A stretch of 64,000 bases of DNA from Dactylonectria macrodidyma (Eukaryota; Ascomycota; Sordariomycetes; Hypocreales; Nectriaceae), in contig JAGMUV010000004.1 of assembly GCA_020744425.1 (NCBI GenBank), positions 1,488,001 through 1,552,000 of the forward strand, read 5' to 3'. The notes beneath the pieces were generated by a model that was not told the DNA's origin, made no database searches, and was given only the letters and a program-made list of their open reading frames with translations. The first letter of the stretch is position 1, and each line of letters starts with the position of its first letter. Positions 54,299-64,000 of this stretch are shown piece after piece. The position numbers and the translations under genes are program-made.

Positions 54299-56300
54299 AT
54301 GGACTCACAACACGACGCACAGGAGACTACCCAGTATGACATTATTCTAGCTGGGCTGTTCTCTTTCACTGCGAAACACCCCTTTCTATTCCTAGCTGCA
54401 GTGGCCCTCATTGTGTTCCCCGTCTTGGCCATCCTTCAAGTCATCCTCTCACCTCTCAGAGGCTTGCCGGGACCCATTGCGGCTCGCTTTACTCGGCTAT
54501 GGTACTTCACAAAGGTCTGGCAAGGGAGCTTTCACAAGGACAACGTCAAATTACACGAGAAATATGGCAAGTTCTGTCCTGTCCTTCGTGGTCATACCAG
54601 AGGAGGATAAATAGCTAGGGCTCAGCATGACTAACGAGGAGTAAAGGACCAATCGTAAGAATAGCGCCAGATCAATATAGCCTGTCGGAGCCCGAAGCGG
54701 TAAAGCTCATCTATGGCTTGAGAAGAACGTTTCCAAAGGTGAAGGCTGCCCGCGTAGCAATATGGACCTCGGCGTGCAACGCCCTAGAGCCTTTTCGACG
54801 TCCGAAGCTGAACTGACATCTTCTAGGCGGCCTGGTACGACGCCTCCAGCAATCCTCATGCGGAATACGAAGGCCTTTTCACCGATCGAAACACGACGCG
54901 CCATGCCTCGCATCGACGACTGGTGGCGAATCTATACTCAGTCACTGCCCTTCGGAGCATGGAAGATAGTGTTGACGAGTGCATTGGGCTGTACCAGGAA
55001 CGGCTGGACGAGCTGGCAGCGTCAGGAAAGCCCTTTGACTTGCAGTTCTGGATGCAGTCTTACGCGTTCGACGTCATCAGCCAGATCACTGTGCGTTCTC
55101 CCGCAGCGCGGACCTCTCCCAGCATGTCTCTGCGACCAGAGTTAACGTACACTAGTTAGCCAAGAGGCTCGGCCTGCTAGAAAAAGGTGTCGACGAACAG
55201 AACATCTTTTCCAGCTTGGACTCGTACCTCAAATACTGTGCTCTAGTTGGCATCTTCCCGGGCCTGCACAAATCCTTGTTTTGGCTGATGGCCAAGTTGA
55301 GCACAAGTGGTATGATGCACGTTGCTCAGTTCACAAGGGAACAAATCCAAGTAGCAATGAAAACGTGTTCGGGCAAAAGGGTCCAGGACGGTAGCGCGAG
55401 CTTCCTCAGCAAGACTATGGAGATTCATGAGCGAGACAGCGAAAGATTTCCCCTGAATGCCGCGTACATCACCTGCTTCACCAACATCGCAGCTGGCTCA
55501 GATACCACTTCGATCTCTCTGTGTAGCATCATGCACAATCTGATTAACCACCCGCAAAGTCTCATGAAGGTTGGTGTGCCATGGGTCACCTATCTCGTCA
55601 CAGAACACCTCGTTGACATGAAGAAACCTGTCTCTAGCTCCGAGAAGAAGTTGATGAAAAGTTCAGGAACCTTGGTGATAGCAAGTTCATGCCGTTTCAA
55701 GACGCTCGGTCTATGCCATATCTGCAAGCATGCATCAAGGAAGGTTTGAGGATACATCCAGCAACCGGTCTTCCCTTGGTACGACTGGTCCCCGAGGGTG
55801 GTGCTACAATCAGCGGAAGATTCTTCCCTGCCGGTGTCAGTCTTGATCCCTCGGTCTATTTTACGATTACCATGCTTACCTGTCGGTAGACTACTGTTGG
55901 AGTGAATACCTGGGTCGCCCACCGAAACAAAAGCGTCTTTGGGGCCGATGCGGCGATATTCAGGCCGGAAAGATGGCTGGAGGCTTCGCCAGAGCAGCTG
56001 TCCCTGATGAATTCGTGTTTTATGCCTGTGAGTCCAGCACTATTCTTTTACGTATCTCGCCAATTCCGGTTCTTACCGGTGGATCTGAGAAGCTGACTTT
56101 GCTGCAAATAGTTTGGCGCCGGTAGCCGAACTTGCATTGGGAAACACATCAGTTTGATGGAAATGAACAAACTGGTCCCGACGCTGGTCGAGCGATATGA
56201 TTTCACTGCTTTCAGACCGGAGAGAGTCAAGTATCAAAATTATTGGTTTGTCAAACCTCAAGACATGTACTGCACGGTTGCCTTGAGGCAAAGAAGATGA
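54299..56300 (+). CDS. cytochrome P450 monooxygenase (pisatin demethylase-like)
   Basis: Seven exons (54299-54566, 54647-54738, 54827-55090, 55156-55569, 55638-55835, 55890-56027, 56112-56300) give 520 aa with consistent phase. The first intron is GC-AG (GCAAGT donor) and is needed to read KYGPIVRIAPDQYSL. An N-terminal anchor HPFLFLAAVALIVFPVLAIL precedes the hinge GLPGPIAARF, so the protein is ER-bound. Conserved P450 sites: I-helix NIAAGSDTTSISL, K-helix CIKEGLRIHP (ExxR), FRPERWLE, and heme loop FGAGSRTCIGKH with the Cys ligand. The style (LEKGVDE, LREEVDEKF) matches the fungal pisatin/benzoate-type P450 group. It likely hydroxylates or demethylates an aromatic compound in the same pathway as the neighbours. 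Confidence 0.88.
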
Positions 56301-56505
56301 GTTGGAGGGATGACAAGGCGGAATGAGTTTCTTTCCCAGTCATTCTAAACAAAGGCAAACCCTTTTCGTTCTATATTTCCATTTCTTTTCTTCATCTTTA
56401 GGCCGTGAACCTGTGCGAGCTCTTGCTCAGCGTTCAGGTGTGCGGAAATTAGGCAGTCTCAGACCACTTGAAATGCTACTTGTGAGGCAGGTAGCATTAG
56501 TAGAG

Positions 56506-57420
56506 TGTCACAACTATCATCAGACTCTCATCAGACTCTAGGATCATGTTTGCTTTTTTGTGCCCTCATGACAGGCCACAGGCTCGAGCCCCTGAAGGCT
56601 CGGATCCCTGACTTAGGTCACGAGACCGTCTTTTCCTTCGTGTATATAAGGGCTGATTTAGGCCCTTCAAATAGGTAGAAATCAAGAGCTTCTATTCACA
56701 TCACAATGCATCCTTCTTATCTGATATAACAGTTATGAGCCCGGTTTGCCCATAATTAAAGCGAACGATATCCTTTGATTAAGCTATCGTTTAGACCCCT
56801 TATAAGCCGTTTTATTAGACTACTTCTAAGCCGTCTTATCAGACCCTTATTAATCCTATCTCCCTTCCTTCCTTCCTAGCCTAGGCTTACAATCTAGCTT
56901 ATCCAAGCTAGCCCTTCTAACTAGGCTATCAACTTCCGCTGTTGCTTGCAGTCATCTATTGCAATAGGTGCTGTTAATACAGAAGCCTCTTCCTAGGCCA
57001 AGCTCAACGGGCCTAGCGATTAGAAACACTAGATCGCCAGCATCCAGAAATCAGCTACTACGAAGGACGTCTAGGACCTTATTGACCCTTTTAAGGAAAA
57101 AAAGGGACCTCTAGACCGTCCGGTCTTTCCTATAGCTGCAGATATCAAGCCTGGTGTAACTAGGCTGTCTGAGCAGACCCCAGACTAAAGGATTGACCTT
57201 AATAGCCTTGAGAAATAGTATTTCAAAGACATCTGAGTCTATAAAAAACGCTAAAAGGCCCTATCCACTATTTAAGACCGGATCATCCTAACTATGAGTA
57301 ACTATCGAAATATTATTAACTATAACGGTTATGTCCACAAGCTAGCCTGTACAGAGTATAGAATAGCTCTAGGATGGGTTTCTAAAGGATAGACTAGGGT
57401 CTATATTAATAGAGCAATTA
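56506..57420 (+). mobile_element. Copia element 5' end: LTR, primer site and decayed gag
   Basis: Probable LTR 56506-56731 (TGTCAC...GATATAACA) with TATATAAG at about 56643. The primer site GTTATGAGCCCGG follows directly (56732-56744). The plus-strand frame around 56990-57420 reads ASIQKSATTKDV, DLIDPFKEKKGPLDRPVFPI, DLNSLEK, LTMSNYRNIINYNG and RVYINRAI, a Copia gag with RIP stops. The 3' part and second LTR were not found, so the element is truncated or overwritten after 57420. Confidence 0.75.
56732..56744 (+). promoter_or_regulatory. Copia primer-binding site (initiator tRNA-Met half)
   Basis: Same 13 bases as at 26874-26886, abutting the LTR. Confidence 0.75.
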
Positions 57421-59589
57421 GGTTATACTTACTAAGCAGTAGTTATAGTATTATATTAAGTAATAGTTATAGTATTATATTAAGTAATAGTTAATATATA
57501 ATAATATATAATAATTAAAGTAAATTAAAGTAATTAAGTTATATTAATAGCTAAAGAGCTGCTTATTTTAAATATATATTTCTTAAGTATTTATATATTA
57601 AATAAATTATAGGTTTTATAAATTATATAATTTATAGATTATAATAATTCTAAGAGTTATAATCTTTAGATTATTAAATAAAATTTATAAGTATTATATT
57701 ATTATTAGTCTTAATTACTTTTAAATCTTTTAAATTAAGTATAAATTATAATATAATATCTTCTCTTTATTAAGCTTATTCTTAAGGCTTATTTTTAAAA
57801 CTATTTTTAAATTTTATTTATTAATAACTAACTTAGACTTATAATTATTTTTTATTAATATATTAATATAATAAGTAATTATATTTCTGAGTCTATTTTA
57901 AAAAAAGAAGAAGAATATTATCTTTTATTTAAAAGTATTTATTTATTAAATAAACTTATTATTATATTTTATTCTTCTTATTTTAAGTATTCCTATAATG
58001 TATATAATAAGCAGAACTTATTATAGAGTTGTTTTACAGAGTAATTTCAGGAAATTATATATAATTATATAACTACTATCTGATAAGTGCTTAGCACTAT
58101 ATATACAAATAACTTAATAGCTAGCAGCCTAATTGAGGTCATTCTAGAGCTAGAGGACTGCTATATTCTAGTAGTGCATTTAGTCTAGAAGCAGTAATAT
58201 ATAAGCTATTAGCTATTAAGATATTTATATATATAATGCTAAAAAGGGTCTAAGTAGGCTAGGCTTTATTATAAAGATTATATAATAATAATATACTATT
58301 TTTATAGCTCTTTAATCTTTAAAAATATATTTTCTTAATATATATATAAAGACTTTACTAAATGACTGGCTTACTATTAATAAAGGGCAGTTTGCCTTTT
58401 TCCTAGCTAGGTCTAGTGTCCTTAATAGCCCTAGCCCTAAGCCAGACCTAGTTCTAAGCTTAGGCCTGGGTCATTAGGCACTGGGGTCCTTACTTATACT
58501 TATATCTAGTCCTAACTCTAGTCCTAACCCTGGCCCTACTAGTAGTATTATTTAAGCTTATTAATAAGCTAGTTTAAGCTCTAGCTAGTATATAAGCGCT
58601 CTAGCTCTATAACAGCCTCCTCCTCGCTCTTATTAGACACTATATAGGCTAAGAGCTCGTCCTAAATCACCTTTTAGTAATAGAACTGCACTCTAACCCC
58701 ATTCTTTAGGCACTAGTAGCTTTTTTATGTTTCTTTTAGTACTTATATAGCTAGCTAGCTAGCAATCCCTTCCTCCTATTCCTTTTAAACATCCTATACT
58801 ATAAAGACTCTAGCCAGAGCTATAATAATAGGCATACCTAGTATTAGAGGCTCTAGGGCCAGTGCTAGAGCTAGAGCTAGAGCTATATTAAGATTTAAGG
58901 TAAGAGCTGTTAATAGTGCTAGTACTATTACTAGCCTGGCTCTAAAGTAACTAGTAAAGGTAATAGGGACCTTTCCTTAGAGGAGGGCATTAAGGCCGCT
59001 CTGAATCCCCTCTAGCCAGGCCTCTAGCTGGATACTAAGCTGCTAGCTATTCTATAAGAGGGCTTTATGCATGCTTTCTAAGACCCTGCTTAGCTCTAGT
59101 AGTATGTATTATATAACTAGGCTTAATAGCTCTATAGCTCTTATTATATTAGAGCATATAGTAATAGTAAATTCATCTTACTTAGGCCTATTAAAAGGGA
59201 TATAAATAAAAAAGAGTAGTAATAAGTAGTAAGGCTATAAGATAGCTAGGTCTTATAAGAGTATTATATATAGGCACTATATAAGCTTAAGAAAGCTATT
59301 AGTAGTTAGATTATTATTATTAAGGCTGCCTTCTGCTTAGTATTATTAGTATGCTTATGCTTTAAAGTAAGGCTCTTACTCTTTGATCTATAGCTAGAGC
59401 TGCTTTTATAAGATATATAGAGGTTTATAGGCTATATATATAAAGAAGTAGTCCTCTAGGGATGCTAAAAAGCTAGTGATAATATGTATAAACTGGTGAG
59501 GTAAGTGTATAAGATAGGCCTAATAAAGCACGCTCTGGTTTTAGCAGCCAGCTTATAAGATTTAAGTAAGCAATATACCATAGGTCTTA
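57421..59589. other. RIP-like AT-rich stretch with unidentified repeat debris
   Basis: Mostly A+T with TATTATATTAAGTAATAGTT-type tandem words at 57436-57500. 58380-59100 is less AT-rich and reads Ser/Pro-rich on the plus strand (SPSPKPDLVLSLG) between stops. No element ends recognised. Confidence 0.4.
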
Positions 59590-62500
59590 GTATCCTAAGC
59601 GCTTATTTTATATAAGAAGTATGTCTTTTTTAATATATTTTATAATAGAGTTATTAGAGTTTGTTTTTATCTTATAAACCCAGCGGCCTTTTATAAGGGT
59701 TCTATTATTAAGAAGGTCTATTATAGACTAAACTTTCTGAACTAGTAATTCTTTTATTTCTATCTTTATAGAAAGTATTCACTTATCTTTATATATACCT
59801 TCTATAGCCTTATTATAGCTTAAAGGTTCTATATAACTTTCAGTTATATTATATATAGTATTTATAGAAGGGAATTTCTGAAAGTCTTTATAATATTCTA
59901 TAGGTTTCTTAAGAATACTAATAACTAGCTTAGTTATCATATCAAGCTCAGACTCTATTAAAGAGTTATTATTATTTATATTATTCTCTTCTTTTTCTTT
60001 ATTTATAGTGGAATTATTAAAGAAGGTATTTTTATAGATAATAACATCTTTAGAGATTATTATCTTGCGTTTTTTATAGTCCTAGATTTTATAGCTATTG
60101 TCTAAATAGCCTATTATAACGCTTTTATAAGCTTTAGTATCTAGTTTATTATTAAGAAGCTTATTTTTATAGTATATAATAGATCTAAAAGTCTTTATAG
60201 AATCTATTTCTTCTAAAGTAAGAAGTTTATTATCCTTAAGTTCTAAAGGATATAAGAATCCTATAGAAGAATGAGAAGTTCTATTATATATATATTCTAT
60301 AGCTTCTAAAGCTTTAGACTAAAGAAACTTAGATATATTAGAAGTGAAAATTATCACTCTTATATTATTAAAAATAGTCCTATTTATTCTTTTAGTAGAA
60401 CCATTAGGTTCTTTAATATAAGGAGGAGAAAAGTTATAGTATATTCCCTTCTTTTTATAATAGAGAGCTAAGCTATGTCTATATTCCTTAGCATTATTAG
60501 AAAAAACTTCTTTTATAGTTATTTTTTCCTTATTATTTTTAACTTTAGCTTTGAATTCTTTGAATTTCTTTAAAGCTTCATTTTTATTTCTTATAGTATA
60601 GGTTTTAAGAAACTTAGTGCCTTTATTAAGGAAAGTTATAATATATCTATATTTATAATATGATATAAGTATTATAGGACTATATATATCTATAACTACC
60701 TTATCTAGGAAGTTATATTAAGTCTTATTTATAACTCTTTTTATCTTATTAGTTGCTTTAGCTTTTATATAGTTTTTATACTGAATTATTTAAGTTATTT
60801 AGTCTTAAGGTATTTAGAACTGAATATTATTTTTAGAGTATTTTCCTTTATATAGCCTTAGAAAATATCTTCTTAAAGTCTTAAGGTTTAAATAAGCTAA
60901 CCTTAGATACTACTTATATATATCTATAACTATAGTCTTAGTTATAGTTCTCTCTTTAGTTAAAGAGATATTATTTAAAGGAAGAATAGTATAATATATT
61001 TCCTTAGTATTAGTTATTATCTTTAAAGAAAAGATATATAAACCATTTCTTTTAAACCCTTTATCTATTAGCTCAGTCCTTTTAAAAAGATATATATTAT
61101 TATAGTTAATAAATATAGATATATCCTTTTAAAAGGATATATGACTTATTAAGTTAACTCCTAATTCAGGAATATAGTAATAGTTTCTTAATATATAAGT
61201 TTTATTATTATCTAAAAAGTGGAATTTTATATTACTATAGCCTTTAATAACTAGTGAAGATGCTTAGCCCTAAGAAACAGTTTTATTTATAGTATAATAG
61301 CTTATTTATAAGCTTCTATTATATATAATATACTTAGTAGTACCTGTATTATATATAAAGTCAATTATATCTCTTATAAGTTAAAGAGAGGGATTTACCT
61401 TCTTATATCTCTTTAAAATTTTAAGAATTTGAAATATCTCTCTTATTATTAGTCTTAAAGATAGGTTATTATAGTTATTTTTATAGTTATTATTAGGGTT
61501 ATTTACTCAATTAACCTTATCTAAAGCTTAAGCAATAGTAGGAGGGATTTTAAGATCTATTAGGTCTTTAGACTTAGAATCAGATTCTAAGACTTCTGTA
61601 ACTTTAGAAATAGCCTTCTTATTGGCTAGAGAGACTAGGAGTTGTTCCTATTTCTCTTCTCTTTCTTCTCTCTTCTTATTAGGTAAGGTAACCTTTTTAA
61701 AAGTAGACTTAGAGATTCTGAAGTTAGTAAAGCCTTTAGGGGCTTTATTAGGATGTAGAAAGTAACAATCCTTATCTGTATGCTCTGAGAGCTTATAGTG
61801 GGAGCATTTTAAAGCTCTCTTATTTTTCTTCTAAGGTTTCTTAGACTTAGTAAAGCCAATTACCTCTTTAGAAGTCTTAAGTCTTCTAGACTCATCTAAT
61901 AAGGAAGAGGAAAGAGATTTAAGATTATATACCTTAGAATTACTTTTTAAGACTTGGATGATAGAGGTAGTGTAGTTACTATACTCTTTTCTAAGGTTAT
62001 AAAGTAGAAAGGCAATAATAAAAGGCTCTAAAAGAGAGATTTCTTTAATAGCTAACTTATTAATAAGCTCTTTTAACTTATTAAGATATCTTTCTATTAG
62101 AAGACTTAAATAGCTTCCTTTTAATAACTCTTTTAATATAAGAAAGTCAGTAGTAAAACCAGAAGAGTTATAAAGGTTCTTTAAGGAATCCTAGGCTTAT
62201 TTAGTAGAGGTTACTTACTTAACTTATAAGAGAGGTCTATCCTCTAATAGGAGTCGAATTTCTGCTAGTATATTAGCACTTTTAGTATATTCTTCTTTAA
62301 CTATTCCTTTAACTAGCTTTTGCTTAGTTAAGTATGCCTCTATTCTAAAAGACTAAACTATGTAGTTTTCACTACCTTTTAGTTTAAGTATAGAAGAGGA
62401 TTTTTCCCCAGACCCTATTATAAAGTCAGAAACTCATAGAGTTTAAAAGAAAAGAAGTTCTTAAAGTCTAAAAGACTTAGAAGAGTTTTTATAGACTTAG

Positions 62501-62590
62501 AAAAGTCAGAACCTATAAAATAGGTTATTTCTAATAGTCAGAATGACTAATCAGAAGATATACCCAGGTGTAAAACCCGGGCTCATAACC
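59590..62590 (-). mobile_element. Copia retrotransposon remnant (gag, integrase, start of RT), minus strand
   Basis: The minus strand starts with primer site GGTTATGAGCCCGGG (62590-62576). Gag with a zinc-knuckle-like KCSHYKLSEHTDKDCYFLHP is at about 61840-61750. Integrase follows at about 60930-60350: LAYLNLKTLRR, DKVVIDIYSPI, YRYIITFLNKGTKFL, FSNNAKEYRHSLALYY and PNGSTKRINR. The start of RT, VWSIIDLLNNRTLIKGRWVYK, is near 59700. The frame is lost near 59590, where the element seems truncated. Stops follow the RIP pattern. The 5' LTR should lie right of 62590, but its outer end is unclear. Confidence 0.8.
62576..62590 (-). promoter_or_regulatory. Copia primer-binding site, minus strand
   Basis: GGTTATGAGCCCGGG on the minus strand, same initiator-tRNA anticodon-arm complement as the two plus-strand sites. 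Confidence 0.7.
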
Positions 62591-63167
62591 TATAAAGGCT
62601 ATAGCAGTGAAAGGAGTGGAAGGAGTAGAAGGTTATTAGTAGAACTTGATGATTGTGGGTCAAGGAATTGACCAATCAGAAAAAGGATTAAAGATTCAGA
62701 AAGAGCAGGAAAAGACGATTAGAAAGGTAGTCAGTTTGATGTAATTGGTTGAGAAATGCATATATTGATAATAATAATCTTTCTAGACTGGCTAGAGAAA
62801 AGCCCCAGCTTTATAGAGAGATTGCTGTCCAGTCATATGTTCAATCTAATAGGAGATTTGGACAATTTATCATAGTAAAACCGGGTAAGACGTGTCCTAA
62901 GTTTTAAGACTGTTAGACGTATGTCTGATGCTTGAACTCTAACCTTATTAAAGGTTCTTATTATAGATGTCTTTTATAGTTATAATATAAGGAAGATAGG
63001 CTTTCTGAGGCATATTATATACTATTATAAAGCTAAAAATCAGGAGATTTTGAATATATTATTTATAATCTTATCTGATAAGAGCTAAAGGAGATATTTC
63101 TTTATTAGTTATATATTTTATATATAAGGACTTTACAAATCGGGGATTTAATAAGCTCCACGTACAA

Positions 63168-63338
63168 ATGGCCCAATTAGAAGATCGAATTCTAGTCCAA
63201 GACCAAAATTCAGGCCAATCAAAGGCTAAGAAGAGAGGAAGGGTTTATAAAGACCTAAATGAGGAATTTTCTAACATCCAGAATGTAAAGAGAGCAAGAA
63301 GGCGAATAGAAACGCCTGAAATTGAAGATTCAGAATAG
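63168..63338 (+). CDS. 56-codon intact frame, possibly a transposase C-terminal tail
   Basis: Begins MAQLEDRILVQDQNSGQSKA, continues KKRGRVYKDLNEEF and KRARRRIETPEIEDSE, stop. It is open further upstream (RGFNKLHVQ) without an ATG. Lys/Arg-rich and coiled, it resembles the basic coiled tail after the DDE domain in fungal pogo/Fot1 transposases, but no catalytic domain is visible upstream. Composition is normal, unlike the RIP-bleached DNA before it. Confidence 0.35.
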   Translation: MAQLEDRILVQDQNSGQSKAKKRGRVYKDLNEEFSNIQNVKRARRRIETPEIEDSE

Positions 63339-64000
63339 TTTGTTTTTCCTTTGTTTTTATTGGTTAGTTTTTTGATATTTAGAAAGTTTATTAGCTATTT
63401 TATTAAAAATCAGTTGAAATGGACCAATTAGGCCTCTTGGTTGTTCTTTTATATATAAGTGAAGTTGAATAGGGATTTGAGTTATTGTATAAGTGGGGCG
63501 GTCAGCTAAGCCCCTGATCCATAAGTGGGTGGCCTGACTTATTGGTTCTTCTCTGATCCCTGCTACTCTGGGTGAGTGTCCCCTCTCCCCAACTGTTAAT
63601 AAGTAGATTAAGGAAATCGTGGGGTGCTTGAAGCCCCCTCCACACTGCTAGCCGCAATCAGTAACCCCAAACCCCACAAAATCAATACCACTGTCATCGT
63701 CATCGACTACTTAGCCATGTATTATGTGGCTTCGACCCAATGCAATGATGTCTGCACTAGCCAAACTTGGACATTGCTACGGAACACTGGTGGTTGGCTG
63801 GAATAGGGCAGCACATGATGCTTGTCCCGGAATGGAAAGCACAGAAGCCCCCCGAAATTGAGCAAAGTCTCAAGCCCGCATTCACCATCCGTCATAAACT
63901 TATACGTGGTCTGTCACTTGGACTTTCGGTAAGACTGTCTAGCTACTTGTTTCACAACCTCAAGACTCAATATTTTGTGCCATGGCCGATCGAAGCAAAA
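63339..64000. other. window end, no gene seen
   Basis: GC-normal from about 63490. No coding or repeat signal that I can support before the window ends. Confidence 0.4.

Overview
The window looks like nuclear DNA of a filamentous ascomycete (Pezizomycotina, probably Eurotiomycetes). Genes are split by 47-122 bp introns, long islands are extremely AT-rich, and repeat copies differ by C-to-T/G-to-A transitions as expected from repeat-induced point mutation (RIP). I cannot name the species. All exon boundaries below are my own reading, chosen so that splice sites, phase and family motifs agree.

1-11.9 kb is gene-poor: a CorA-like membrane protein with an unclear 5' end, a secreted GH16 glucanase, a TetX-type FAD monooxygenase, a transposase scrap, and a LysM-domain gene broken by a stop codon and frame breaks. 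11.9-14.8 kb is a complete but decayed Mutator-like element (9-bp target duplication, ~110-bp inverted ends, RIP-mutated transposase on the minus strand). 14.9-25.1 kb holds a protein with tandem 11-residue repeats, a small putative secreted protein, a 635-aa acidic/basic nuclear-type protein, and an alpha-kinase with an N-terminal zinc finger.

25.1-43.2 kb is a nested transposon graveyard. A minus-strand Gypsy element was split by a 425-bp MITE. The MITE was split by a hAT element, and a Ty1/Copia element landed inside the hAT target duplication. Scattered in the island are three complete miniature LTR elements (TRIM-like, 456, 496 and 499 bp) of three unrelated sequence families. Each has identical-length LTRs, a perfect 5-bp target duplication, a polypurine tract, and a tRNA-like Pol III B-box-like motif in the leader. 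This TRIM set is the most unusual thing in the window.

43.8-56.3 kb is a compact catabolic or detoxification cluster. It encodes a homogentisate-dioxygenase-like enzyme, divergent from it an MBL-fold hydrolase, then an aromatic-type FAD monooxygenase, a short-chain dehydrogenase, an MFS exporter and a pisatin-demethylase-like P450. Together they suggest hydroxylation, dehydrogenation, ring opening and hydrolysis of an aromatic compound plus its export. No regulator and no later homogentisate-pathway genes are present here.

56.5-63.1 kb is a second RIP island with a plus-strand Copia 5' end (LTR, primer-binding site, gag) and a minus-strand Copia gag-integrase remnant. Both have the primer-binding site complementary to the anticodon arm of initiator tRNA-Met that is also used by one of the miniature elements.
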